The notes: a model not told the origin generated them from the letters alone. A stretch of 64,000 nucleotides of DNA from Gordonia jacobaea (GCF_001186365.1 NZ_LDTZ01000017.1:124001-188000); one strand, 5' to 3'; shown: positions 49,641 to 58,178, counted from the first letter of the stretch. Numbers and translations: made by a program.

Positions 49641-50639
49641 TCAGACGGTCGGTGCGACCGTTGCGACGACGTCACCCTCGATCGGCATCGGCTCGATGTC
49701 GCCCTGGTCGGCGAGCCACCGCTCGGCGTCGATCGCGGCCGCACATCCACTGCCTGCGGCGGTGATGGCCTGCCGGTAGGTGTGGTCGACGAGGTCGCCC
49801 GCAGCGAACACGCCGGGCACCGACGTGTAGGTGGTGCGGCCGGAGACCTTGACGTAGCCCTCGTCGTCGAGGTCGATCTGACCGCGGACGAGCTGACTGC
49901 GCGGGTCGTGACCGATGGCCACGAACATGCCGGTGACGTCGATGTTCTGCTTGTCGCCGGTCCGCGTGTCGGTCAGTTCGAGGCCCGTCACCGAGTTGCT
50001 GCCCAGCACGCCTGTGACGGCGGAGTTGGTGACGAACTCGATCTTGTCGTTGGCGCGAGCGCGCTCGAGCATGATCTTCGACGCCCGGAACTCGTCGCGT
50101 CGGTGGATCAGCTTCACGCTGCGGGCGAACTTGGTGAGGAAGGTGGCCTCCTCCATCGCCGAATCGCCGCCGCCGATGACCGCGATGTCTTGGTCCTTGA
50201 AGAAGAAGCCGTCGCAGGTGGCACACGCCGAGACTCCCCTGCCCAGGAGTTCCTGCTCGCCGGTGATCTCGAGGTAGCGGGCAGCGGCACCCATCGCGAG
50301 GATGACCGCATAGGCGCGATGCGTCTCGCCGCCGGCGTCGACCTCTTTGATCGTGCCGGTCAGGCGGACTGCCTCGACGTCTTCCATGCGGAGATCGGCG
50401 CCGAACCTGATGGCCTGCTCACGCATCTCGTCCATGAGCGCGGGACCCTGGATGCCGTTCTGGAATCCGGGGTAGTTCTCGACCTCGGTGGTGGTCATGA
50501 GCGCACCGCCGAACTGCGTTCCCTCGAAGACGACCGGTGCCAATTCGGCGCGGGCTGCGTATACGGCAGCGGTGTATCCGGCCGGTCCGGACCCGATGAT
50601 GATCAGGTCGTGGATCTGCTGGTTGTCTGTCTGGCTCAT
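49641..50639 (-). CDS. trxB: Thioredoxin reductase
   Basis: The 332-residue NADPH/FAD enzyme shows the FAD motif [17 protein letters not shown], the redox pair [13 protein letters not shown], the NADPH motif [13 protein letters not shown], and the second FAD contact [14 protein letters not shown]. The ATG follows GGAGG. It is followed by trxA. In relatives the pair is controlled by SigM or other extracytoplasmic sigma factors, and sigM is the next gene block upstream. Confidence 0.96.
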   Translation of the reverse strand: MSQTDNQQIHDLIIIGSGPAGYTAAVYAARAELAPVVFEGTQFGGALMTTTEVENYPGFQNGIQGPALMDEMREQAIRFGADLRMEDVEAVRLTGTIKEVDAGGETHRAYAVILAMGAAARYLEITGEQELLGRGVSACATCDGFFFKDQDIAVIGGGDSAMEEATFLTKFARSVKLIHRRDEFRASKIMLERARANDKIEFVTNSAVTGVLGSNSVTGLELTDTRTGDKQNIDVTGMFVAIGHDPRSQLVRGQIDLDDEGYVKVSGRTTYTSVPGVFAAGDLVDHTYRQAITAAGSGCAAAIDAERWLADQGDIEPMPIEGDVVATVAPTV

Positions 50640-50751
50640 CCGTCCTCCGTGCTTGTGGCGACGCGCGGTACCGCTGGTTCTCCGGTGCGCGTTGTCGGCT
50701 CGTTCAACACAAGCCTAAGGGCAGATGTTCCCGCTGCTGATGCCGTGGCGC

Positions 50752-51528
50752 TCACCCACCCAGTCTGGTGCGCGACACCGTCGCCGGGTTGTCGGTATCG
50801 CATCCCTGCTCGACGACGAGCGCGTCGAACCGCCCGGCGACTCCGGTCCCGAGCAAAATCACCACACGCTCCGACCCTCCCACCGTGATCTCGCCGGAAC
50901 CGAGGACCGGAGTTGACGCCGCTACACCGTTGGCCGCGGTGCACCGCCGCAGCGCTTCGTCGGATTCGAACGGCGCGTGGGCGGTCTTTCCGAGCACGGA
51001 CAACGCCGAAGCCTTCTCGACGCCGTCGAGCTGCGTTGTATCGGGTTGCGTCGTGTTGGCCGAGGTTGATGGTTGCGCTTGCACTCCCGCGCCCGGTTCG
51101 TCCGTGGTCCTGGTGGCGATGACTGCGACGACTCCCACGAGCATCGCGATCGCAGCCGCGGCACCCACCAGCAGGGCTGCGAACCGTGCACGCGGGGCGC
51201 GGGTCGTCGAACGTCGTCGACGTTCGGAGAGATCGACGGGGGCCGTCGACGCCTGCTGCGCGTCGTGGCGCGCCCTGGAGTCGTTCTGAATGGCCGACAG
51301 TGTCGCGGCGATCCGCGAATCGACTTCTGGCGGAACGGGTTTCGATTCATCGGAGAGGTAACGCAGCGAGTCGGTGGTGCGGTCAAGGGCAGCCAGTACA
51401 CGCTGGGCTGCGGGGTCGTTGGCGATCCGCGCGCGCATGTGGGCGGCGGTATCGTCGGGTAGCGCGCCGGCGTGGAGGTCGGCGAGCAGATCCTCCGAAT
51501 AGGGCGGTTCGGGATACGGCGTGTTCAT
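50752..51528 (-). CDS. rsmA: Anti-sigma factor for SigM
   Basis: The 258-residue protein has a cytoplasmic N-terminal half with an anti-sigma-type start (SEDLLADLHAGALPDDTAAHM), a basic patch RRRRSTTRAPRAR, and one membrane helix (about 122-145, FAALLVGAAAAIAMLVGVVAVIA). The outer domain carries two or three cysteines (ALRRCTAANG, EQGCDTDN). It lacks the HxxxCxxC zinc motif. Position directly downstream of sigM matches Rv3912/RsmA. It would hold SigM at the membrane until a surface signal. Confidence 0.9.
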   Translation of the reverse strand: MNTPYPEPPYSEDLLADLHAGALPDDTAAHMRARIANDPAAQRVLAALDRTTDSLRYLSDESKPVPPEVDSRIAATLSAIQNDSRARHDAQQASTAPVDLSERRRRSTTRAPRARFAALLVGAAAAIAMLVGVVAVIATRTTDEPGAGVQAQPSTSANTTQPDTTQLDGVEKASALSVLGKTAHAPFESDEALRRCTAANGVAASTPVLGSGEITVGGSERVVILLGTGVAGRFDALVVEQGCDTDNPATVSRTRLGG

Positions 51529-51637
51529 CGTTGCGCTGTCCTGCTCCCCCGACTGTTGTGGCCGTGATCGCGGCCTGGCTCGTCCACTGCCACATTCGAC
51601 GTTGATCGACGCGGATTGGTTCCCTCGAATCTCGTCT

Positions 51638-52201
51638 TCATGAGTCTTCCTTGAGGTGACCGAGCAACTTCGCCAACCGGAGACGCGCCCGCGACGAACG
51701 ACTCTTCACGGTTCCCTCAGCGACTCCTAATCGCTGCGCCGTTTCCGCGATGCTGAGGCCTTCGACGTCGAGCGCGACGACGACGGCTCGCTGCTCTTCC
51801 GGGAGTTGCGCGAGAGCGTCGCCAATGGTCATCGACAGATCGACCGCCGCATAGCGGTCTTCGCGCGCAGCCATTGCTGGAATCTCGAACTCAGGAAGAG
51901 AAACTGTGGGCCGCAACTTATCTCGTCGTATCCGATCGAGGCAAGCATTGACGACGATGCGATGCAGCCAGGTCGAAACTCGAGCGTCGGCCCGGTACGA
52001 GTGTGCCATTCGGTGTGCGTTGAAGAGTGCGTCTTGGAGCGCGTCGGCGGCATCGTCGGGGTTGTTGAGGGTGCGGTAGGCGACGGCCCAGAGGCGTTCT
52101 TGGTGGCGGTGGATGAGGGTGGAGAAGGCGTGGAGGTCGCCGTTGATATGGGCGGTGAGCAGGTGCTCGTCGCTGCGTGTGTCGCTGGTTCCCCCTGGCA
52201 T
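51638..52201 (-). CDS. sigM: ECF sigma factor SigM
   Basis: The 187-residue ECF sigma factor has region 2 with FSTLIHRHQERLWAVAYRTL and NNPDDAADALQDALFNAHR, then YRADARVSTWLHRIVVNACL. Region 4 has LPEEQRAVVVALDVEGLSIAE split as LPEEQRAV and GLSIAETAQRLGVAEGTVKS. It is followed by its anti-sigma gene after 109 bp, then trxB, as in M. tuberculosis Rv3911-Rv3913. Upstream, however, murJ is missing and an accessory cluster begins. Confidence 0.94.
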   Translation of the reverse strand: MPGGTSDTRSDEHLLTAHINGDLHAFSTLIHRHQERLWAVAYRTLNNPDDAADALQDALFNAHRMAHSYRADARVSTWLHRIVVNACLDRIRRDKLRPTVSLPEFEIPAMAAREDRYAAVDLSMTIGDALAQLPEEQRAVVVALDVEGLSIAETAQRLGVAEGTVKSRSSRARLRLAKLLGHLKEDS

Positions 52202-52378
52202 GGGTTGAGATTAGTGCAGCGCGGTGTCGCGTATGTCGGGTTGGCGTGTCGGCTGTGGAGGGAGGTCGGGCTGGGGATCGGGTGGCGCAGAGCGCCCGCC
52301 GCGGGAAAGAGCGATGAGCATCCCCCGTACGATCGCGCCACCGGGTCTATTGCCATACCGCAACGAAAGCAGTGGACG

Positions 52379-52915
52379 ATGCACATTCGATCTCAGCCGA
52401 GTCCTCTGAGGAGGGCGCGCGCTGTCGTCGTTGTTGCCACGACGATGAGCCTGCTTCTGATTGCAGCTTGCGGCACACATGAGGAGACTTCGATGCCGAT
52501 GCCTACGTCCGCGCAAGAGTCGCAGGTACACGCCGCAGTGGATCGCTACGAGCACGCGAACTCTCACGGGTCGCGGCGCGACATCCTGGCGACGCTCACC
52601 GCGGACTCCCCCGAGCGCGAATTCCTGAGCGGATCGGACGAGGCGTTCGCCGAACGGCGAAAGCAACTAGACGCCGCCCAGTACAGCGAGAAGTACACCA
52701 ACAGAAGGGATCTCACGATCACCGGTGATTCCGCCACGCTGACCACCGACTACGTCGAAACACGCAGCGACGGGTCGCCGACGGACACGCCGAGGACACT
52801 CACCGGCCAAGACATCGAGTTCACTCTGAATAGGGTCTACGGCGAATGGCTGATCTACGAGACCACGACGCCGGCATTGCGCAATAACCGCATCCTGCAG
52901 CAGGGTCCGCCGTGA
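52379..52915 (+). CDS. Lipoprotein with NTF2-like domain, paralogue of 56647
   Basis: The 178-residue protein has a lipoprotein signal (basic start LRRARAVVVVATTMS, lipobox LLIAAC near 28-33). The secreted domain is QESQVHAAVDRYEHANSHGS followed by RRDILATLT, DLTITGDSATLTTDYVETR and GEWLIYETTTPA, an NTF2-like (SnoaL/DUF4440) pattern. The gene at 56647 is about 70 percent identical over 130 residues but lacks the signal peptide. The ATG follows weak AACGAAAGCAG. The stop is overlapped by a 12-codon remnant of a SUKH gene. Confidence 0.8.
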   Translation: MHIRSQPSPLRRARAVVVVATTMSLLLIAACGTHEETSMPMPTSAQESQVHAAVDRYEHANSHGSRRDILATLTADSPEREFLSGSDEAFAERRKQLDAAQYSEKYTNRRDLTITGDSATLTTDYVETRSDGSPTDTPRTLTGQDIEFTLNRVYGEWLIYETTTPALRNNRILQQGPP

Positions 52916-52950
52916 TCAGGCTGGCGGCCAAGCTGGGTACGGGAATGTAG
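52912..52950 (+). pseudogene. 12-codon remnant of a SUKH immunity gene
   Basis: GTG 52912 overlaps the preceding stop and encodes VIRLAAKLGTGM before TAG. The intact SUKH gene at 57054 begins in the same way after the paralogous NTF2-like gene (VIWLAALRPADM). The first 19 bases differ at one position. It marks the end of the duplicated unit. Confidence 0.65.
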
Positions 52951-52963
52951 ACAGAAGGACGTT

Positions 52964-53902
52964 GTGGTGACAGTCGAAACCCATGGGCTGGCAGGACATC
53001 TGACGCGTATAGCGTCCGTCGCCGGGTCCGCGTTCTCCGACGACATCTCGTTGCTGGCTTGCTGGGTCGAGCAAGGGCTGATCTTTATTGTCTTCCGATC
53101 GAATCTGATGTGGGATGCCCGCCGAGCATTAGGAATTGTTTACGATCCGGCCAGTCTGGCAAAACCTATCGACGTCGAAGAACTCGCTTTCGAAATATAT
53201 GAATACGAGATGGTGGAACCTCACCTCTATACAACCGCGTTCTCAACCGAGCACGACGCGATTCATTGGCGTGTCGTCGGGTCTTCTGAAATGCCGGCCC
53301 GCTTTGAGCGCCTGCTGACTAAGGCGGCAACTGAGGGATCCACAGAAGAGCACTTGAGACGATTAGCCGCAGCCTGCATCGCCGGTACCACCGTTCTCAG
53401 TGGACCTTCCTTCACTGGATCTGATGCTCAACCCGGCCGGAACTCGACCGAGCACGGCTCATTTTCTCCGCTGCCCGAAGCGGGGCTGAAGACGAGGTTT
53501 TCGTACGTGGCGTCTGCCGTCGATGCGTCCGTTGACGGTACGCCGGTGAGCCTGAAGCCATTTCCGTTCTCGACCGGAACCGATAGCGTTTCAGTGCCGC
53601 TAACAGTGTCCGGTGACGGATGCCAGGCAGGCCGGGCAAACACTGGCGGCAAGTTCGTCGTGGGTTACCGCGGTGGCTGTAGCTTTGAGCAGAAGTACGA
53701 CGTTGCTCGACGAGAGGGGGCAGCCGGGCTTGTCATCATTTCCGATGAGCGTCTGACGGACGCGCGCTGGCAGAGTCCACGAATTGATCTGACCGAGATT
53801 CCGGTGCTTGTCTGCGACGAACCGGAATCCATCCGGCTGCTTGTTAATGGCCGTGCCCTCAGTGTTTCCTTTCATGGGCAGGTGAACTCATCGCCAATCT
53901 AG
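52964..53902 (+). CDS. Protein with unknown N-terminus and C-terminal PA domain
   Basis: The 312-residue protein has two parts. Residues about 1-150 (DISLLACWVEQGLIFIVFRS, ELAFEIYEYEMVEPHLYTTA) resemble no family I can name and look like a cytoplasmic immunity-type domain. Residues about 190-310 form a protease-associated domain: GDGCQAGRANTGGKFVVGYR, GGCSFEQKYDVARREGAAGL, and IPVLVCDEPESIRLL. PA domains normally lie outside the cell next to a protease domain, but here no signal peptide or protease is seen. A weak hydrophobic stretch (LAAACIAGTTVLSG) joins the parts and could be a membrane segment. The DNA is more AT-rich than its neighbours, suggesting transfer. Confidence 0.7.
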   Translation: MVTVETHGLAGHLTRIASVAGSAFSDDISLLACWVEQGLIFIVFRSNLMWDARRALGIVYDPASLAKPIDVEELAFEIYEYEMVEPHLYTTAFSTEHDAIHWRVVGSSEMPARFERLLTKAATEGSTEEHLRRLAAACIAGTTVLSGPSFTGSDAQPGRNSTEHGSFSPLPEAGLKTRFSYVASAVDASVDGTPVSLKPFPFSTGTDSVSVPLTVSGDGCQAGRANTGGKFVVGYRGGCSFEQKYDVARREGAAGLVIISDERLTDARWQSPRIDLTEIPVLVCDEPESIRLLVNGRALSVSFHGQVNSSPI

Positions 53903-53994
53903 CTAACTGCGTTTTGCCACGGTAAGAGGTAGAGAAGTTAAGTGCGATCGCGCAACTAGTACCGTCATAAATGCTCAGGTGAGGGAGGGTTCGT

Positions 53995-54783
53995 GTGAAC
54001 GCCGATGAGATTCGAGCGTCCTTCTATGGCACGTGGCACGCAACATATCTGGAAGCGGACGGTTTGACGCCGGAGGAGTCGCGTGGCCTGCCTCAAGTCT
54101 GGCGTGACCTCCTCGCCGCGGGCGAGTGTGCTGCGGAAAGTGTTGCGGCGCTGTGGCGCGAGGCATGCCCGCGACTACCCCGGGTGGCGGACTACCTGGA
54201 GGACAACGTGATTCAGGTAGGTCTGTCACGAATGACGACTCCGCACCACGCAGTTCGCGATCTTCGACGCGAAAACCATGCCGATGATGACACCACTGAG
54301 ATCGCACTGGTCTACATCACGCGGGATCTCGACCACGTCGCACCCTTTAACGCCTGGATCGGGCGACAGCCGTTCCGACAGGAGTTGCCTCCGTGGTGGG
54401 GGTCGGTTCGGTCCGTGCTGGGCGACCTGGCGACTACGCTGCACGATGGCTTGATGCTTGATTCCTGGGACCAGGGACTTCTGGCGGTTCGGGACATGCC
54501 CACGATGTCTGAGCTGTGGATCGACTACGTCGACCCAGATGCGGAAATGATCTACGTGCACCGCGAGGGTGACTACCAAGCCGCTGTGCCGCGGGATCAG
54601 TGGCCCGACTTTTCGCAGCTGCGGGTGATCGCCGAAGGCACATCGAACCGGGCGTGGGCAGTGGATCAGCGCCAGGCCGATAACACTGGTTGGGGTGACG
54701 GTGCGGACACGCTGGAGCCGATCAGCGACCTCGCGCTTGCGATCGAGGACATGCTCTGCGAACTCATGACCGCCAAAACGTAG
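53995..54783 (+). CDS. Hypothetical protein of the immunity cluster
   Basis: The 262-residue soluble protein starts at GTG 53995 after GAGGGAGG. Segments PPWWGSVRSVLGDLATTLHD and GLMLDSWDQGLLAVRD, with acidic, Trp-rich composition, recall SUKH-type immunity proteins, but no motif is decisive. It sits between the PA-domain gene and a clear SUKH gene on the same strand. Its function is unknown. Confidence 0.65.
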   Translation: MNADEIRASFYGTWHATYLEADGLTPEESRGLPQVWRDLLAAGECAAESVAALWREACPRLPRVADYLEDNVIQVGLSRMTTPHHAVRDLRRENHADDDTTEIALVYITRDLDHVAPFNAWIGRQPFRQELPPWWGSVRSVLGDLATTLHDGLMLDSWDQGLLAVRDMPTMSELWIDYVDPDAEMIYVHREGDYQAAVPRDQWPDFSQLRVIAEGTSNRAWAVDQRQADNTGWGDGADTLEPISDLALAIEDMLCELMTAKT

Positions 54784-54894
54784 GCACTGGACGGCCACTC
54801 ACGCTCCTCTGGTTCTGGCAGACAGTCCACTCGATACCCCAGCGAGTTCTTCGCAGCGGCCGAGGCGCGGTGGCACCGTATCTATGCTCAACCC

Positions 54895-56055
54895 GTGGGA
54901 GAAACGACGATCGGCGACGCGGCGGATTCAGATAGCTGGGACAGCTTGGTGATTCGGTGTGCCGAGGTGTCTCATCAACTCGTCGAGCAGGGTCTTGAGG
55001 TCCCGTTGCCGGGCGCCGAGCCGTCCGGGCCACGACCGCCGGCCACGCCCGCGCAAATCGACGCGGCTGAAGCTCGAATTGGGGCACGTCTGGATTCCGA
55101 CGCTCGTGCGCTGCTCAGCAGGGCCAACGGTTGGGTGGGGCTCGCCGGACGTTTCACGCTGTTGTCGTGTGAGGACATCGGCGGTCCCGACTGGGCCGAG
55201 CTGATCGAATTGCGCGACATCTTCTTTGCGTCGTGCCCGCCAGACTCGTGGCCTGACAGCGTCGTGGATCCCCAGGTCCTCATTCCGATCATTGTCGTGC
55301 CGTACTCACCGGAGACCATCTATGTCTTTCCCAGCGAGTCGAACGACGGCCGTGCGCGGTCGGCATTGAATACAGGTCTCGATCCGATTCCCGAGATCAC
55401 GTTGAAGCAAGGCATCGAGGTGTCTCTCCAATCAGCGGTCGCCGATCTAGCAGCTCTCGCTGGAGATGAAAGAATGTTGGGTTCGGCGCGCGATACTCGT
55501 AGCGACGCTGTTCGCGGTCGCCAGCGGTGTTTCAGCGTGTTCGACCACCGAACCAGAAGACCAGAAGAAGAGCACACCACTTCGATCACGGAGACGCACG
55601 TGGCCTACGCCATCGAAAAAATCCAGTGCCCGTCGCCCGACGATCTGAGTAAGTCCCTCAACATAACCTCGCCACCTCTCGTCACCCGCCAACAAGGAGC
55701 GACGCAGGTCTCGTGCCTGGTTGTGATTCCGCACGGCTACATGTTTTCGATGCTGTCGTTGAAGAACAAGGGTCGATTGAGTGACAGCGTCCTCCCGGTG
55801 CTCGAGGAGCAGGCACAGAAGCCTAGCGATCGGACCGACGGCAGGACAACGTCGTCGACCATTCGGCCGATCAACGATCTCGGGGATGAAGCGTACGAGA
55901 TGACCACGCGCTTCGACGACACCAACGAGGTCTTCGAAGTCGCCGTGTGGAGTCGCACGGGTCCATACAGGGTGCGGGTTTCGGGCGCTTTCCCCGACCA
56001 GGACACTGCGCTGAGAATCGCGCGGCTCTGGGTGCGGACGCAGCCAACTCAATAG
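54895..56055 (+). CDS. SUKH-domain protein fused in frame to a lipoprotein body
   Basis: The 386-residue frame begins with a SUKH (SMI1/KNR4) domain (about 48-175): TPAQIDAAEARIGARLDSDA, LLSRANGWVGLAG, LLSCEDIGG and the end IPEITLKQGIEVS. Residues 236-386, AYAIEKIQCPSPDDLSK onward, are homologous to the whole protein at 56163. Between them the frame crosses a lipoprotein signal peptide encoded in another frame (55466). So the product may be a true fusion, or the SUKH gene may have lost its stop when a frameshift joined the two. GTG 55600 with GGAGA upstream could also start the second part alone. Confidence 0.65.
   Translation: MGETTIGDAADSDSWDSLVIRCAEVSHQLVEQGLEVPLPGAEPSGPRPPATPAQIDAAEARIGARLDSDARALLSRANGWVGLAGRFTLLSCEDIGGPDWAELIELRDIFFASCPPDSWPDSVVDPQVLIPIIVVPYSPETIYVFPSESNDGRARSALNTGLDPIPEITLKQGIEVSLQSAVADLAALAGDERMLGSARDTRSDAVRGRQRCFSVFDHRTRRPEEEHTTSITETHVAYAIEKIQCPSPDDLSKSLNITSPPLVTRQQGATQVSCLVVIPHGYMFSMLSLKNKGRLSDSVLPVLEEQAQKPSDRTDGRTTSSTIRPINDLGDEAYEMTTRFDDTNEVFEVAVWSRTGPYRVRVSGAFPDQDTALRIARLWVRTQPTQ
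55466..56055 (+). pseudogene. Lipoprotein gene broken by a frameshift
   Basis: ATG 55466 starts MKECWVRRAILVATLFAVAS, then GVSAC, a full lipoprotein signal and lipobox, followed by STTEPEDQKKST. The homologous body lies downstream in another frame. Aligned with the second copy, where NEPEGHTETITEAH runs in frame into the body, this copy has 25 bases between GAAG and ATCACGG instead of 14, a difference not divisible by three. The signal and body are therefore out of frame here. Confidence 0.7.
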
Positions 56056-56079
56056 GTGACACAAACGTCGTGGATCCCT

Positions 56080-56112
56080 GTATTGAACACCGGTCTGGAT
56101 CCGATCCCGGAG
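56080..56112 (+). pseudogene. Remnant of a duplicated SUKH gene end
   Basis: These bases encode LNTGLDPIPE, repeating the SUKH tail ALNTGLDPIPE near 55365-55400 of the first copy. The rest of the second SUKH gene and the lipoprotein signal are missing. Confidence 0.65.
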
Positions 56113-56162
56113 TCTCACGTAATGAACCAGAAGGTCACACCGAAACCATCACGGAGGCACAC

Positions 56163-56618
56163 ATGGCCTACGACGTCGAGGACATCCAGTGTCCCTCACC
56201 TGACGAACTACGCAGCCTTGTGGGCGCCGAGTCGTGGCCCCTCGTCATACGTCAACAAGGGGCCACGGAGGTGTCGTGCCTGGTCGAGTTTCCCCATAGC
56301 TACGCATTCTCGCTCTTGTCGTTCAAGAACAACGGTCAGCTCCGCGATAGTGTTCTCCCTATCCTCGAGGAGCAGTCACAAACGCCCAGTACCCGGTTCG
56401 ACGGCAGGACGACGTCGTCGACGGTTCGGCCGGTCGACAATCTCGGCGACGAAGGGTACGAATTGGTCACTCGATTCGACGACACCAATGAGATCCACGA
56501 AATCGTTGTATGGAGTCGCACCGGGCCGTACCGAGTGCGAGTCTCAGGTCGATTTCCCGACCAGGGTGTCGCACGGTCTGTCGCGCGACTGTGGGTGAAA
56601 ACCCAACCGGCCCAATGA
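56163..56618 (+). CDS. Second copy of the lipoprotein body, without signal peptide
   Basis: The 151-residue protein MAYDVEDIQCPSPDELRSLV is about 65 percent identical to residues 236-386 of the product of 54895. Shared blocks are TRQQGAT/IRQQGAT, TDGRTTSST, TRFDDTNE and WSRTGPYRVRVSG. ATG 56163 has GGAGG six bases upstream. The frame is open further up and keeps the mature lipoprotein start (NEPEGHTETITEAH), but the signal peptide has been deleted. The fold and role are unknown. Confidence 0.7.
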   Translation: MAYDVEDIQCPSPDELRSLVGAESWPLVIRQQGATEVSCLVEFPHSYAFSLLSFKNNGQLRDSVLPILEEQSQTPSTRFDGRTTSSTVRPVDNLGDEGYELVTRFDDTNEIHEIVVWSRTGPYRVRVSGRFPDQGVARSVARLWVKTQPAQ

Positions 56619-56646
56619 ATCACAGAGAGAGGGTTCTTGAAACTCG

Positions 56647-57057
56647 ATGTCATCGCAAGAGTCACAGATATACGCGGCGGTGGATCGCTACGAGCACGCG
56701 AAGTCTCACGGTTCGCGTCGCGACATCTTGGCGACGCTTACTCTGGACGCCCCCGAGCGCTTCTACTACGGCGGATCGGACGAGGCGTTCGCCGGACGGC
56801 GCAAGCAACTCGACGCAGTGCACTTCAATGCGCAGTACACCAACAGACGGGATCTCACGATCACCGGTGATACTGCCACGCTGACCACTGACTACGCCGA
56901 AACGCGCACCGACGGGACATCGACGGGCACGCCCTCACCAAGCTTCGGTAGCGACATCGAGTTCACGCTGAAAAAGGTCGACGGCGAATGGCTGATCTAC
57001 GAGATCACGACGCCAGCGATGCGCGAGGACCGCATCCTGCAGCAGGGTCCGCCGTGA
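56647..57057 (+). CDS. NTF2-like protein, paralogue of 52379 without signal peptide
   Basis: The 136-residue protein starts MSSQESQIYAAVDRYEHAKS and matches the mature part of the lipoprotein at 52379 along its length, including NRRDLTITGD and GEWLIYE. It has no export signal, so it is cytoplasmic unless its start was lost. Its stop overlaps the GTG of the SUKH gene downstream (GTGA), so the two form a unit duplicated in the cluster. Confidence 0.75.
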   Translation: MSSQESQIYAAVDRYEHAKSHGSRRDILATLTLDAPERFYYGGSDEAFAGRRKQLDAVHFNAQYTNRRDLTITGDTATLTTDYAETRTDGTSTGTPSPSFGSDIEFTLKKVDGEWLIYEITTPAMREDRILQQGPP

Positions 57058-57722
57058 TCTGGCTGGCGGCGCTACGACCGGCGGACATGCCCGAGCGCGG
57101 AACGCTGGCAGAGGCGATGGCGCACGCGACGTCGACGGTCAGTGGGGATGATTTCACCGACGTCGTCACACGAGGACGGGCAGGCGTCGAGCCGGGAATC
57201 TGTTGCGACATCTACCATCTACCGCCGAACGAGCTCGTCGCGCCCGACGCACTCGGCGATACAGGCGTGGGTGCGGCATCGGTGTACGCGGTTCGCCGGT
57301 TCACCTACCGCCCGGGCAGTTCGCTTGACGAGGTGCGCTCAGCCGAGGAAGCGCTTGGTGTTCGGCTTCCGCAGCGTTGGGTCGAATATCTCACCGGCGC
57401 GAGTGTCCTCGATAAGGCCGAGGGCCCAGAGTATTTCGAACTCTTCACACCCGCCGATATTGCCGACGTGACGAACGCGTTCTATGAGTGGTCACCGCGC
57501 ATCGGCGCTGCGATGATCGGCAACGACGGTGGATCGAGCCGACTGCAGTTGGACACTCGTGTCGGCGACGCAAGCCCTGTCGTCATGATGTTCCCGGGCC
57601 ATCGTGATTGGGAGGACACCATCGTTCAGGCCGATAGCATCGACGACTTCATCGAGTCCGCGGAGGCGGGAACCTTCGAAGTGGTCTTCGAAGACACGCA
57701 CAAGTATCGTCCGCGCAGGTGA
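57054..57722 (+). CDS. SUKH (SMI1/KNR4) immunity-type protein
   Basis: The 222-residue protein starts VIWLAALRPADM and carries a clear SUKH domain (about 85-210). It shows VRSAEEALGVRLPQRWVEYL, YFELFTPADIADVTNAFYEW, AAMIGNDGGSSRLQLDTR and VVMMFPGHRDWEDTIVQADS. SUKH proteins typically neutralise nuclease or deaminase toxins of contact-dependent and polymorphic systems. It is coupled to the NTF2-like gene upstream. No cognate toxin is present in the window. It ends 43 bp from the convergent reductase gene. Confidence 0.85.
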   Translation: MIWLAALRPADMPERGTLAEAMAHATSTVSGDDFTDVVTRGRAGVEPGICCDIYHLPPNELVAPDALGDTGVGAASVYAVRRFTYRPGSSLDEVRSAEEALGVRLPQRWVEYLTGASVLDKAEGPEYFELFTPADIADVTNAFYEWSPRIGAAMIGNDGGSSRLQLDTRVGDASPVVMMFPGHRDWEDTIVQADSIDDFIESAEAGTFEVVFEDTHKYRPRR

Positions 57723-57764
57723 CGATCACTGCTTGGCCCTCGACGTCGATGATCGGTGGGCGGG

Positions 57765-58178
57765 TCACGTCGCAATTGCCTTGGGCCAGATGGCGGTTCG
57801 CTCCGATTCCGTCAGGCGCTGGACGTGTACCGACTTTGTCTGGCGACCTATGGTGATGGTGGCGCTTGGTGTTGCTTCGAGGTTGTATGACCATGCGGGC
57901 CGGCGGTTTTGGCCGAAATTTGATGCGACGACGACGTAGTCGTTGCCGTCCTCTATGTAGATGAGAGGCGTCGTTCGTGGCTGGCCGCTTCGACGTCCCG
58001 TCGTGGTGAGGATCAGCTGGGGCAGAAGTGCGCGGGGTACGAGATGGAGCCGTCCGCCGGTGAGTCGGGCGATCGAACGATCAAGCGGAACCGAGCGCCG
58101 CATGACCTGCGACACAGCCTTGTTGGTGCCCATCCGCTGGAGCAGGCTCGTAGCCGTCAATGCTCTCGTCGCGGTCAT
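57765..58178 (-). CDS. F420-dependent reductase-like (DUF385) protein, C-terminus short
   Basis: The 137-residue protein is of the Ddn/DUF385 family, which uses cofactor F420. It shows LILTTTGRRSGQPRTTPLIY, VVVASNFGQNRRPAWSYNLE and the last helix LTESERTAIWPKAIAT, where the frame stops. Relatives continue about 20-30 residues with a Tyr-rich segment and a final strand, absent here. The ATG 58178 follows GGAG and overlaps the stop of the preceding gene (ATGA). The truncation faces the immunity cluster. Confidence 0.8.
   Translation of the reverse strand: MTATRALTATSLLQRMGTNKAVSQVMRRSVPLDRSIARLTGGRLHLVPRALLPQLILTTTGRRSGQPRTTPLIYIEDGNDYVVVASNFGQNRRPAWSYNLEATPSATITIGRQTKSVHVQRLTESERTAIWPKAIAT

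Noticed and set aside
53961-54500. Minus-strand frames inside the immunity cluster
   Set aside because: They oppose plus-strand frames with ribosome sites and overlapping starts and stops, and show no domains.
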